From assembly GCA_934249275.1 (NCBI GenBank), contig CAKQKT010000064.1:1-11054 (forward strand): 11,054 bases of DNA. Direction: 5' to 3'. The stretch is from an uncultured Sutterella sp. GTDB lineage: Bacteria; Pseudomonadota; Gammaproteobacteria; Burkholderiales; Burkholderiaceae_F. Below are positions 1 through 6,274 of this stretch, piece after piece; the stretch's first letter is position 1, and each line of letters starts with the position of its first letter. The notes beneath the pieces are model-generated. The model was given only the letters and a program-made list of their open reading frames with translations. It made no database searches and was not told the DNA's origin. Made by a program: the position numbers and the translations under genes.

Positions 1-2
1 GC

Positions 3-1028
3 TTTGTGGGCAACATGGTGCAGGCCAACTCGATCGCCGGCGCCTTTGAAACGGCCTTCAGCGTTCCGACCTGGATCACGGGCATCTTCACCTTCATCCT
101 TGCCGGCTTCATCTTCATCGGCGGCATCCGCCGCATCGCCTCCTTCGCGGAAAAGATGGTTCCGATCATGGCCCTCGTGTACATCATCGGCTCGCTCACC
201 ATCATCTTCACGAACCTCGAAAGCGTGCTGCATGCCTTTGAAATGATCTTCGTCGGCGCCTTCGACCCGATGGCCGCCACCGGCGGCGTGATCGGCGCAG
301 GCATCAAGGAAGCCATCCGCTACGGCGTCGCCCGCGGCCTCTTCTCGAACGAAGCCGGCATGGGCTCGACCCCGCACGCCCACGCCGTCGCCCGCGTCAA
401 GCACCCCGCCGAACAGGGTCTTGCAGCCATCATCGGCCTCTTCATCGACACGTTCGTCGTCGTGAACATGACCGCCTTCGTGATTCTCTGCACGGGCGCC
501 CTTGACGGCACGACGACCGGCATCGCGCTCACCCAGAAGGCCTTCACGCTCGGTCTCGGCACGATCGGCAACGGCTTCGTCGCCGTCTGCCTGCTCTTCT
601 TCGCCTTCACGACCATCGTCGGCTGGTACTTCTTCGCCGAACAGAACGTCAAGTATCTCTTCGGCGTGCGCTGGGTCTCGATCTACCGCGTGCTGGTTCT
701 TGCCTTCCTCATGGCGGGCTCCTTCCTTCAGGTCACGCTCGTCTGGGAACTTGCCGACCTCTTCAACGGCCTGATGGTCATCCCGAACGTCATCGCCCTG
801 ATCGGCCTCTCGAAGATCGTGAGCCGCGCGCTCGACGACTACGAAAACAAGTTCCTCACCGGCCAGACGCCCGAATTCGGCGAACTTGCTCCCGTGCCCG
901 CCGATATCCCGCGCCACTTCACGCAGTCTGAAGCTCAGGCTCCCGCACAGGAAAAGACTCACCGCACGGGCGGCCTTCGCAACCGCTTCCGCCGCCGTCC
1001 CCGCAAGACGCAGGATCACGAAGCATAA
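3..1028 (+). CDS. Sodium:alanine/glycine symporter (AGCS family), 3' part, truncated by window edge
   Basis: This is the C-terminal part of an inner-membrane Na+-coupled amino-acid symporter of the AGCS (AlsT/DagA-like) family, which imports alanine or glycine. The frame is open to the left edge and begins inside the family motif GNMVQANSIA, so roughly the first 130-150 residues of an approximately 450-500-residue protein lie outside the window. The GTG at position 6 is an internal codon, not the start. Visible family marks are the block GLFSNEAGMGSTPHAHA (about residues 111-127 of the visible part), a positively charged loop after GGIRRIASFAEK, and about seven hydrophobic membrane segments. 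After the last membrane segment (around residue 270) comes a hydrophilic tail of about 70 residues that ends in an Arg/Lys-rich stretch (RNRFRRRPRK). A strong terminator follows 35 bp after the TAA stop. Family assignment is secure; the substrate (alanine or glycine) is inferred from the family. Confidence 0.93.
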   Translation, partial: FVGNMVQANSIAGAFETAFSVPTWITGIFTFILAGFIFIGGIRRIASFAEKMVPIMALVYIIGSLTIIFTNLESVLHAFEMIFVGAFDPMAATGGVIGAGIKEAIRYGVARGLFSNEAGMGSTPHAHAVARVKHPAEQGLAAIIGLFIDTFVVVNMTAFVILCTGALDGTTTGIALTQKAFTLGLGTIGNGFVAVCLLFFAFTTIVGWYFFAEQNVKYLFGVRWVSIYRVLVLAFLMAGSFLQVTLVWELADLFNGLMVIPNVIALIGLSKIVSRALDDYENKFLTGQTPEFGELAPVPADIPRHFTQSEAQAPAQEKTHRTGGLRNRFRRRPRKTQDHEA

Positions 1029-1063
1029 GCCTCAAAAGGCATTGAGCCTCAACCACTGAACCA

Positions 1064-1093
1064 GGCCTCGCGGCATTCCCGCGGGGCCTTTCT
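1064..1093 (+). terminator. Intrinsic terminator of the symporter gene
   Basis: The arm GGCCTCGCGG (1064-1073) pairs with CCGCGGGGCC (1079-1088) over 10 bp with one wobble pair. The loop is 5 nt and TTTCT follows. It lies 35 bp downstream of the symporter stop codon. Confidence 0.8.
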
Positions 1094-1108
1094 CATGTTG
1101 ACGTCCAG

Positions 1109-1141
1109 TAAAAAGACCCGCCTCGGCGTGCGAAGCGGGTC
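1109..1141 (-). terminator. Intrinsic terminator for the rmuC/lipoprotein unit
   Basis: Read on the minus strand, GACCCGC (1141-1135) pairs with GCGGGTC (1121-1115) around a 13-nt loop, and a run of five T follows (plus-strand A at 1110-1114). It ends transcription running leftward from the lipoprotein gene toward the convergent symporter gene. Confidence 0.7.
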
Positions 1142-1150
1142 CTGAGATCA

Positions 1151-1188
1151 GGCTTTCGTCCTGCTTCACGCAGGAACTTTCGAAAGCC
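1151..1188. repeat. Two-tier inverted repeat between convergent genes
   Basis: An outer stem GGCTTTCG (1151-1158)/CGAAAGCC (1181-1188) encloses an inner stem TCCTGC (1159-1164)/GCAGGA (1170-1175) with a 5-nt loop TTCAC and a one-sided 5-nt bulge. There is no T run directly after it on either strand. It lies in the 3' region of the lipoprotein transcript, upstream of the 1109-1141 terminator, and may protect the 3' end or pause polymerase. No function is proven. Confidence 0.5.
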
Positions 1189-1192
1189 CGGC

Positions 1193-1218
1193 AAAAAAAA
1201 TCCGAATTACTTTTCGGG
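1193..1218 (-). terminator. Possible short terminator overlapping the lipoprotein stop codon
   Basis: On the minus strand a short stem CCGAA (1217-1213)/TTCGG (1206-1202) is followed, after one base, by eight T (plus-strand A at 1193-1200). The TAA stop codon (1209-1207) sits in the hairpin loop. The stem is only about 5 bp, so termination may be partial, and the stronger terminator at 1109-1141 would act as backup. Confidence 0.4.
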
Positions 1219-1419
1219 AGCATCCATCGGCGCGGGCTGCGATGCACGTCCCGACTTCGGAGCCTGGGTCTTGTGCCCCTTGGAACCGACGTTTTCAAGC
1301 GCCGTGCCCACATGATCGGCACCCTTCTTGAGATCGGCACCGAAGCCGGCGACCGTATTGCAGCCGGCAAGAGCGATGGAGCCGCAAATCATAAGGGCGG
1401 CAAGCATAACCTTCTTCAT
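1207..1419 (-). CDS. Entericidin-like small lipoprotein
   Basis: This is a 70-residue secreted lipoprotein. It starts with a signal peptide (MKKVMLAALMICGSIA) and a lipobox LAGC, with the lipidated Cys at position 20. After the Cys, NTVAGFGADLKKGADHVGTALE matches the entericidin EcnA/EcnB pattern (CNT..G.G.D..KG). Entericidins are tiny envelope lipoproteins; in enterobacteria EcnA and EcnB are described as an antidote/toxin pair. Here only one copy is seen, and it carries an extra hydrophilic Lys/Pro-rich tail of about 22 residues, longer than the usual 40-50-residue family member. I chose the ATG at 1419 because AGGAG (1426-1430) lies 6 nt upstream; an ATG at 1446 would place this ribosome-binding site inside the gene. 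It follows rmuC by 41 bp on the same strand with no terminator between, so co-transcription is likely. Family likely; physiological role unknown. Confidence 0.78.
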   Translation of the reverse strand: MKKVMLAALMICGSIALAGCNTVAGFGADLKKGADHVGTALENVGSKGHKTQAPKSGRASQPAPMDAPEK

Positions 1420-1460
1420 AAATTTCTCCTGGAATATGCCGCGCACGGCGGCCTTTCCTT

Positions 1461-2909
1461 TCAGTTTAATTCACTCGAAGACGTTTCATTGGAAATTAGT
1501 GCGTTTTGAGGCGTTTTTGCCACATCGGAACCAGCTTCAATCAGTCCGGACGCCTCGATCGAGCTCATCTTCTTCTGCATCACGTTCTGGCGAGTCTTCA
1601 TGGCGTCAAGGCTCGACTGCGCTTCGGAGAACTTCTTCTGAACCTTGGCAAAACCTTCAGCAAACTGCAGAAACTCGCCCTTCACCTCGCCAAGAACCTT
1701 CCAGACCTCGCTCGAGCGTTCCTGAAGCGCAAGCGTGACAAAGCCCATCTGCAGGCTGTTGACGAGCGCCGACACCACCGTCGGGCCGGCCGGCGTGATG
1801 CGATAGTCGCGCTGAAGCTTTTCAAAGAGTCCGGGAATCCGAATCACTTCCGCATACAAGCCTTCGCTCGGCAGATACATGACGGCAAACTCCGTCGTAT
1901 AAGGCGGCTTCACATACTTGTCGTGAATCGACTTGGCCTGCACGATAACGGCCTTTTCAAGCGCCGCACGGGCCTGCGCGGCCGCATCCGCATCGGCGCG
2001 GGCCTCGGCGTCAAGAAGACGCGCATAGTCCTCCGCAGGAAACTTCGAGTCCATCGGAAGCCAGCAGGCGCCCTGACCGGAAGCGCCTGGCATGCGTACG
2101 GCGAAGTCCACCGCCTCGCGGCTCTCGGGCACCACGCGCACCTGCGAGTCATACTGCGCGGGCGTGAGAATGTTCGCGAGAATGGAGGCGAGCTGCGTCT
2201 CCCCGAAGGTGCCGCGGGTCTTCACGTTGGTGAGCACGCCCTTCAAGTCGCGCACGCTCTGCGCCATCGTGCGCATCTCGCCAAGCCCCGTCTGAACGAG
2301 ACCGAGCTTTTCGTCCACCGTTCTGAAGCTTGCCGTCAGTCGCTCGGTGAGCGTGCGGTCGAGCTTCTCCTGCACCGTCGCACGCATTTCCTCAAGCTTG
2401 GCCTCATTGCCCGTGCGAACCTTCTCAAGATTCGCATCAACGCTCGTGCGGATTTCCGTGAACTTGGCCTCAAGCTTCGCGCCGAGCCCTTCGCTTGCCG
2501 CCGCATTCGCCTGAATGATCCTGGCAAAGCGAGCGTCGACGAGCGCCTGAAGCTCGAGCATCTGCCGGTTCATCACCTCGCGCGTCTCGGCCAGAGACTG
2601 CCTTGCCGTTTCGTTGAGGGCGCGGACTTCCGACGCACTGCGGTTCTGCTGCTCAGTCATGAAGCCCATGAGTCCGGCAAGCGTTTGATTCAAGCCTCGT
2701 TCGACGTTTGCAACGGCCTGTTGGACCTCCTGACGCTCGCCCCTCACCCCCGTGAGGATCGCTTCAATCATTTCGTCCTGCTCGTCCCGTCGAACGCTCT
2801 CCGAAGTCTGGATCTTCAAAAGGCGAACCTCTAGAACGAGCCAGACCACGGCGGCGGCAAGAAAGGCGCAAAGCCCGGTAAGAATCAGCAAAAGCGTATC
2901 GGTCGACAT
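1461..2909 (-). CDS. rmuC: RmuC family DNA recombination protein
   Basis: RmuC is a predicted nuclease-like protein that limits recombination at inverted repeats and other rearrangements. The 482-residue product has an N-terminal membrane anchor (residues about 5-28), then a long Ala/Glu/Arg-rich coiled coil (about 35-225). The conserved RmuC domain follows (about 225-430). It begins with NVKTRGTFGETQL (228-240) and contains AVDF (266-269) and PMDSKFPAEDY (285-295). Asp268, Asp287 and Lys289 fit the PD-(D/E)xK-type catalytic pattern proposed for the family. A polar tail of about 50 residues closes the protein. Length and domain order are normal. The ATG at 2909 is the natural start because the anchor begins there, but only a weak GGA-type ribosome site precedes it. 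I saw no convincing promoter in the roughly 100 bp upstream. The entericidin-like gene follows on the same strand. Confidence 0.95.
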   Translation of the reverse strand: MSTDTLLLILTGLCAFLAAAVVWLVLEVRLLKIQTSESVRRDEQDEMIEAILTGVRGERQEVQQAVANVERGLNQTLAGLMGFMTEQQNRSASEVRALNETARQSLAETREVMNRQMLELQALVDARFARIIQANAAASEGLGAKLEAKFTEIRTSVDANLEKVRTGNEAKLEEMRATVQEKLDRTLTERLTASFRTVDEKLGLVQTGLGEMRTMAQSVRDLKGVLTNVKTRGTFGETQLASILANILTPAQYDSQVRVVPESREAVDFAVRMPGASGQGACWLPMDSKFPAEDYARLLDAEARADADAAAQARAALEKAVIVQAKSIHDKYVKPPYTTEFAVMYLPSEGLYAEVIRIPGLFEKLQRDYRITPAGPTVVSALVNSLQMGFVTLALQERSSEVWKVLGEVKGEFLQFAEGFAKVQKKFSEAQSSLDAMKTRQNVMQKKMSSIEASGLIEAGSDVAKTPQNALISNETSSSELN

Positions 2910-3015
2910 GTCGGCATCCGAAAAAATGGTAAAGCAAAAGCAGACGGCTTTCGGAACGGTATCTTAGCCGAGCCCGGCAAAAGACTCACGCCTCGAAGCT
3001 TCTTGCGCAGAATAC

Positions 3016-3050
3016 AAAAAGGCCTCTGCCTCCGTCAGGAGGAAGAGGCC
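3016..3050 (-). terminator. Strong intrinsic terminator of the ABC importer operon
   Basis: On the minus strand GGCCTCT (3050-3044) and CCTCC (3042-3038) pair with GGAGG (3033-3029) and AGAGGCC (3027-3021), broken by one mismatch. The loop is 4 nt, and five T follow (plus-strand A at 3016-3020). It lies 23 bp after the stop codon of the binding-protein gene and separates the operon from rmuC. Confidence 0.88.
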
Positions 3051-3073
3051 GCGAATAAGCCCGTGAAGACCGG

Positions 3074-4171
3074 TTACTTGTTGGTCGGAACCTTGCTGGC
3101 CACGCCTTCAACGAAGTACATCATCTGCTGGAGTTCTTCGTCGGTGGCAACCTTGCCTTCCGGAATCATGACCTTGCCTTCATTGCTGACGACCGGACCC
3201 GTGAACGGATGGAATTCGCCCTTTTCAAGCTTGGCGTACGTAGCCTTGATGCGGGAGGCGACGTTTTCCGGAGCCTTCGGGGACATGTCGGCGAGCTCGA
3301 TCATGTGAACGTTGGCGCCGCCCCAAACCGGGGTGTTGTCCCACTTGCCGTCAAGCACCTTCTGGATTTCGTTCGTGTAGTACTCTTCCCAGCGATGCAC
3401 GACGCCGCCGAGAAGCATCGTCGGAGCAGCCTTGTGCATGGCGGAGTTGTAGGAGATGACCGGAACCTTGGCTTCTTCGCAGGTGGAGGCGACGGCCGTG
3501 GAGTTCGTGTGATGCGTGATCACGTCGGCCTTCATGCCGAGGAGAGCCTTCGTGGCGTCGGCTTCCTTGCCCGGGTCATACCAGGAGGACGTCCAGATGA
3601 CGCGGACTTCGACGTTCGGGTTCACGGCGCGGGCGCCGAGCGTGTAGGCGTTGATGCCCTGGAAGACTTCCGGAATCGGAAGAGCGGCAACGTAGCCGAG
3701 AATGTTGGTCTTCGTCGTGGCGCCTGCGAGCATGCCGGCGAGATAGCGGCCTTCATAGAAGCGGGCCGTGTAGTTCTTGACGTTCTTGCTCGTCTTGTAG
3801 CCCGTTGCATGTTCGAAGTAGACGTTCGGGAACTGCTTGGCGACCTTCATGACGGAGTTCATGTAGCCGAAGGACGTCGCGAAGATGAGCTTGTTGCCCT
3901 GCTGGGCAAGATCGCGAATGACGCGCTGAGCGTCGGCGTTTTCAGGAATGTTTTCGATCCAGGTGACCTTGATCTTGTCGCCGAACTTCTCTTCAACGAA
4001 CTTGCGGGCGATGTCGTGCTGGGAGGACCAGCCTTCTTCGTTGGCCGGGCTGACGTAGACGAAGGCGACCTTGAGCGGTTCGTCCTTCGCAAAGACCGCC
4101 GTCGGAGCGGCGTTGAGCGCAACGGCGGTCGCACCGGCGAGACAAAGCTTGAGAGCAGTACGTTTTTGCAT
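3074..4171 (-). CDS. BMP-family ABC transporter periplasmic binding protein
   Basis: This is the substrate-binding subunit of the ABC importer encoded just upstream, belonging to the basic membrane protein (BMP/Med/PnrA) family that usually binds nucleosides. The 365-residue product has a signal peptide (KR near the N-terminus, hydrophobic core, likely cut after AVFA, residue 28) and no proper lipobox, so it should be a free periplasmic protein rather than a lipoprotein. The mature part starts KVAFVYVSPANEEGW and has the two-lobed family blocks: IRDLAQQGNKLIFATSFGY (85-103), a YEGRYLAGMLAG block (139-150) and GKEADATKALLGMKADVI (201-218). Length is typical. The ATG at 4171 is preceded by AGGAG (4181-4185) at 9-nt spacing. 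It is the last gene of the operon, about 100 bp after the second permease. Riboflavin is a known alternative ligand in this family (treponemal RfuA), so the ligand is uncertain. Confidence 0.92.
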   Translation of the reverse strand: MQKRTALKLCLAGATAVALNAAPTAVFAKDEPLKVAFVYVSPANEEGWSSQHDIARKFVEEKFGDKIKVTWIENIPENADAQRVIRDLAQQGNKLIFATSFGYMNSVMKVAKQFPNVYFEHATGYKTSKNVKNYTARFYEGRYLAGMLAGATTKTNILGYVAALPIPEVFQGINAYTLGARAVNPNVEVRVIWTSSWYDPGKEADATKALLGMKADVITHHTNSTAVASTCEEAKVPVISYNSAMHKAAPTMLLGGVVHRWEEYYTNEIQKVLDGKWDNTPVWGGANVHMIELADMSPKAPENVASRIKATYAKLEKGEFHPFTGPVVSNEGKVMIPEGKVATDEELQQMMYFVEGVASKVPTNK

Positions 4172-4217
4172 GAGAAAAATCTCCTGAAAACAGAAGTAAA
4201 GATAATTGCTGAGTTTA

Positions 4218-4249
4218 GCCGGGCAGAAGGGCCATGCCTACTCCCCGGC
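4218..4249 (-). other. Intercistronic hairpin before the binding-protein gene
   Basis: GCCGGG (4218-4223) pairs perfectly with CCCGGC (4244-4249), and a small GGC/GCC stem can form inside the 20-nt loop. No T run follows on the minus strand, so it is not a standard terminator. It lies in the approximately 100-bp gap between the second permease and the binding-protein gene. Such elements often act as an RNA stabiliser or processing site that raises binding-protein output over the membrane subunits. Confidence 0.5.
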
Positions 4250-4271
4250 AGGTGAAATTTTGTTCGAGTCC

Positions 4272-5192
4272 TCAGCTTCGCGGCGCAAACGGCTTGCCGA
4301 GCGAAGCAGGCACATTGAGACGGATCCAGGCGGGATTGCGGCTGATGAGAACCAGCACGAGAATCGTCGCGATGTACGGCGTCATGGCCATGAACTGAGG
4401 CGCGATGTCGATGCCCATGCCCTGGATCGCAAACTGCAGCATCGTGACGCCGCCGAAGAGATAGGCTCCCACGAGAACGCGCGCAGGGCGCCAGGTGGCA
4501 AAAGTCACGAGCGCAAGCGCAATCCAGCCTCGGCCCGCCACCATGCCCTCAACCCAGAGCGGCGTGTAGACGAGCGAGAGATAAGCGCCGGCGAGACCCG
4601 ACATCATGGCGCCGAAGAGCACGGCCCAGAAGCGGATGAGGCGAACCGGATAACCGAGCGCGAACGCCGATTCGGGCGATTCGCCGACGGCGCGCAGAAT
4701 AAGGCCGGGACGGGACTTGAAGAGGAAGTACCAGACGCCCGCAATCATCACGAGTGCGGCATAGGCCAGCCAGTGCTGGGAGAAGAAGGCTTCGCCGACA
4801 AAGGGAATGCTTTCCAGCCCGGGAATGCCCAAAGGCGCGCGGCTCGGAAGCGCGGCACCCTGCAGGGACTGGCCGAGGAAGGCCGAAAGCCCCGTGCCGA
4901 AAAGCGCCAGAGCAAGACCTGCGGCGTACTGATTGGCGCGCAGGCCGATCGTGAAGAATGCAAAGAGAAGGCCGAGCAGAAGGCCGACGCCCATGCCGGC
5001 AAGGAAGCCGAGCTCGAAGCTGCCCGTGGCATGCGTGGTTGCAAAGCCCGTGACGGCACCCATGAGCATGATGCCCTCGATGCCGAGATTGAGCACGCCC
5101 GACTTTTCATGAATGATGATGCCGACGGCCGCAATGAGAAGCGGCGTGCCCGCATTGAGCGTGGACGAAATGATAGATGCGGCGAGACTCAT
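4272..5192 (-). CDS. ABC transporter permease, nucleoside type (NupQ/YufQ-like)
   Basis: This is the second inner-membrane permease of the BMP-type importer (BPD_transp_2 fold, COG1079-like). The 306-residue protein is hydrophobic with about 8-9 membrane segments. Family marks are EKSGVLNLGIEG (29-40), an ATPase-contact loop RAVGESPESAFALG (167-180), GRGWIALALV (220-229) and WRPARVLVGAYLFGG (234-248). Its ATG overlaps the TGA stop of the first permease as ATGA (5189-5192), so the two are translationally coupled; an AAGGAGG ribosome site lies 7-8 nt upstream of the ATG. Length is typical, and all key blocks are intact. It should pair with the first permease as a heterodimer that forms the substrate channel. 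Confidence 0.93.
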   Translation of the reverse strand: MSLAASIISSTLNAGTPLLIAAVGIIIHEKSGVLNLGIEGIMLMGAVTGFATTHATGSFELGFLAGMGVGLLLGLLFAFFTIGLRANQYAAGLALALFGTGLSAFLGQSLQGAALPSRAPLGIPGLESIPFVGEAFFSQHWLAYAALVMIAGVWYFLFKSRPGLILRAVGESPESAFALGYPVRLIRFWAVLFGAMMSGLAGAYLSLVYTPLWVEGMVAGRGWIALALVTFATWRPARVLVGAYLFGGVTMLQFAIQGMGIDIAPQFMAMTPYIATILVLVLISRNPAWIRLNVPASLGKPFAPRS

Positions 5193-6274
5193 CGGGAGGC
5201 CTCCTTCTTAAAGCCGACCCACTTGAACTGATAGAAGATCATCGTGTCGCATGCGAGGATGAAGAAGAGCAGAAGGCCCTGATAGACGCCCGTAATGGAG
5301 GACGGCAGGCCGAGACGGCTCTGAGCGAGTTCGCCGCCGAGATAGAAGAGCGCCATGATGAACGCGGCCGGAATGCAGCCGAGCGGCGTCAGGCGGCCGA
5401 CGAAGGCGACGATAATGGCGGCAAAGCCGTACCCCGGAGAGATGGTCGGGGTAAGCTGGCCGAGAGGACCAGCGGCTTCAATGCCGCCGGCAAGACCGGC
5501 CAGCGCGCCGCAGATGAGCATCGAGATCCAGATCAGATGGCCCGGACGATAGCCCGCATAGCGGGCGGCGAGCGGAGCCATGCCGGAAATCTTGAATTCC
5601 ATGCCGATTTCCATCTTGTCCATGAGGATCCAGATGCCGAGCGCAGCCATGCCGGCGATCAGAGCACCGGCATGAAGGCGCGTGCCTTCAAGAATGACCG
5701 GCAGAAGAGCGCCGCTCTCAAAGAGCGCGGTCTGCGGGAAGCCGAAGCCGTCGGGATCGCGAAGCGGCCCCTGAACAGCCCAAGCCAGAAGGAACTGAGC
5801 CACGTAGACGAGCATCAGCGAAACGAGAATCTCGTTGGCGTGGAACTTGTGACGAAGAAGCGCCGTAATGGCGCCCCAGAGGGCACCGCCGAGCGCAGAG
5901 GCGCCCATGACGAGAATGACGAACCAGGGGCCCGTCGTGTCGGAGCACATCAGGGCGACCGCGCCGCCCGCAATGGCGCCCGCGACGAGCTGGCCTTCGG
6001 CGCCGATGTTCCAGACGTTGGCGCGGAAGCAAACCACGAGGCCCACGGCACAGAGCAGAAGCGGCGTCATCTTGACGCAGACTTCAGCCCAGCCGCTCAG
6101 GCTGTCGAGCGGAGAAATAAAGAATGTGACGAGGGCCTGAATAGGATCCTTGCCGAGCGCGGCAAAGATGACGGCGCCCGCAATGACCGTGAGAAGAAGC
6201 GCGAGCAGCGGCGAGAACCAGCGCAGGTAGCGCGCCGGCTCCTGACGCGAGGTCATGGCAATGGGGAAATTCAT
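5189..6274 (-). CDS. ABC transporter permease, nucleoside type (NupP/YufP-like)
   Basis: This is the first inner-membrane permease of the importer (COG4603-like, BPD_transp_2 fold). The 361-residue product has a short cytoplasmic N-terminus and about 9-10 membrane segments. Visible family blocks are FRANVWNIGAEGQ (83-95), HANEILVSLML (145-155), the ATPase-contact loop ISGMAPLAARYAGY (229-242) and SPGYGFAAIIVAFVGRL (279-295). Its ATG overlaps the ATPase stop codon as ATGA (6271-6274), and AAGGAG lies 7 nt upstream, within the end of the ATPase gene, which supports this start and coupled translation. It shares a further ATGA overlap with the next permease. Nothing looks truncated. Confidence 0.93.
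   Translation of the reverse strand: MNFPIAMTSRQEPARYLRWFSPLLALLLTVIAGAVIFAALGKDPIQALVTFFISPLDSLSGWAEVCVKMTPLLLCAVGLVVCFRANVWNIGAEGQLVAGAIAGGAVALMCSDTTGPWFVILVMGASALGGALWGAITALLRHKFHANEILVSLMLVYVAQFLLAWAVQGPLRDPDGFGFPQTALFESGALLPVILEGTRLHAGALIAGMAALGIWILMDKMEIGMEFKISGMAPLAARYAGYRPGHLIWISMLICGALAGLAGGIEAAGPLGQLTPTISPGYGFAAIIVAFVGRLTPLGCIPAAFIMALFYLGGELAQSRLGLPSSITGVYQGLLLFFILACDTMIFYQFKWVGFKKEASR

Noticed and set aside
1506-2834. A 442-codon open frame on the + strand opposite rmuC
   Set aside because: It lies wholly antisense to a clear RmuC gene, has no recognisable domain and is rich in Arg/His/Leu, as expected from the reverse complement of a GC-biased gene.
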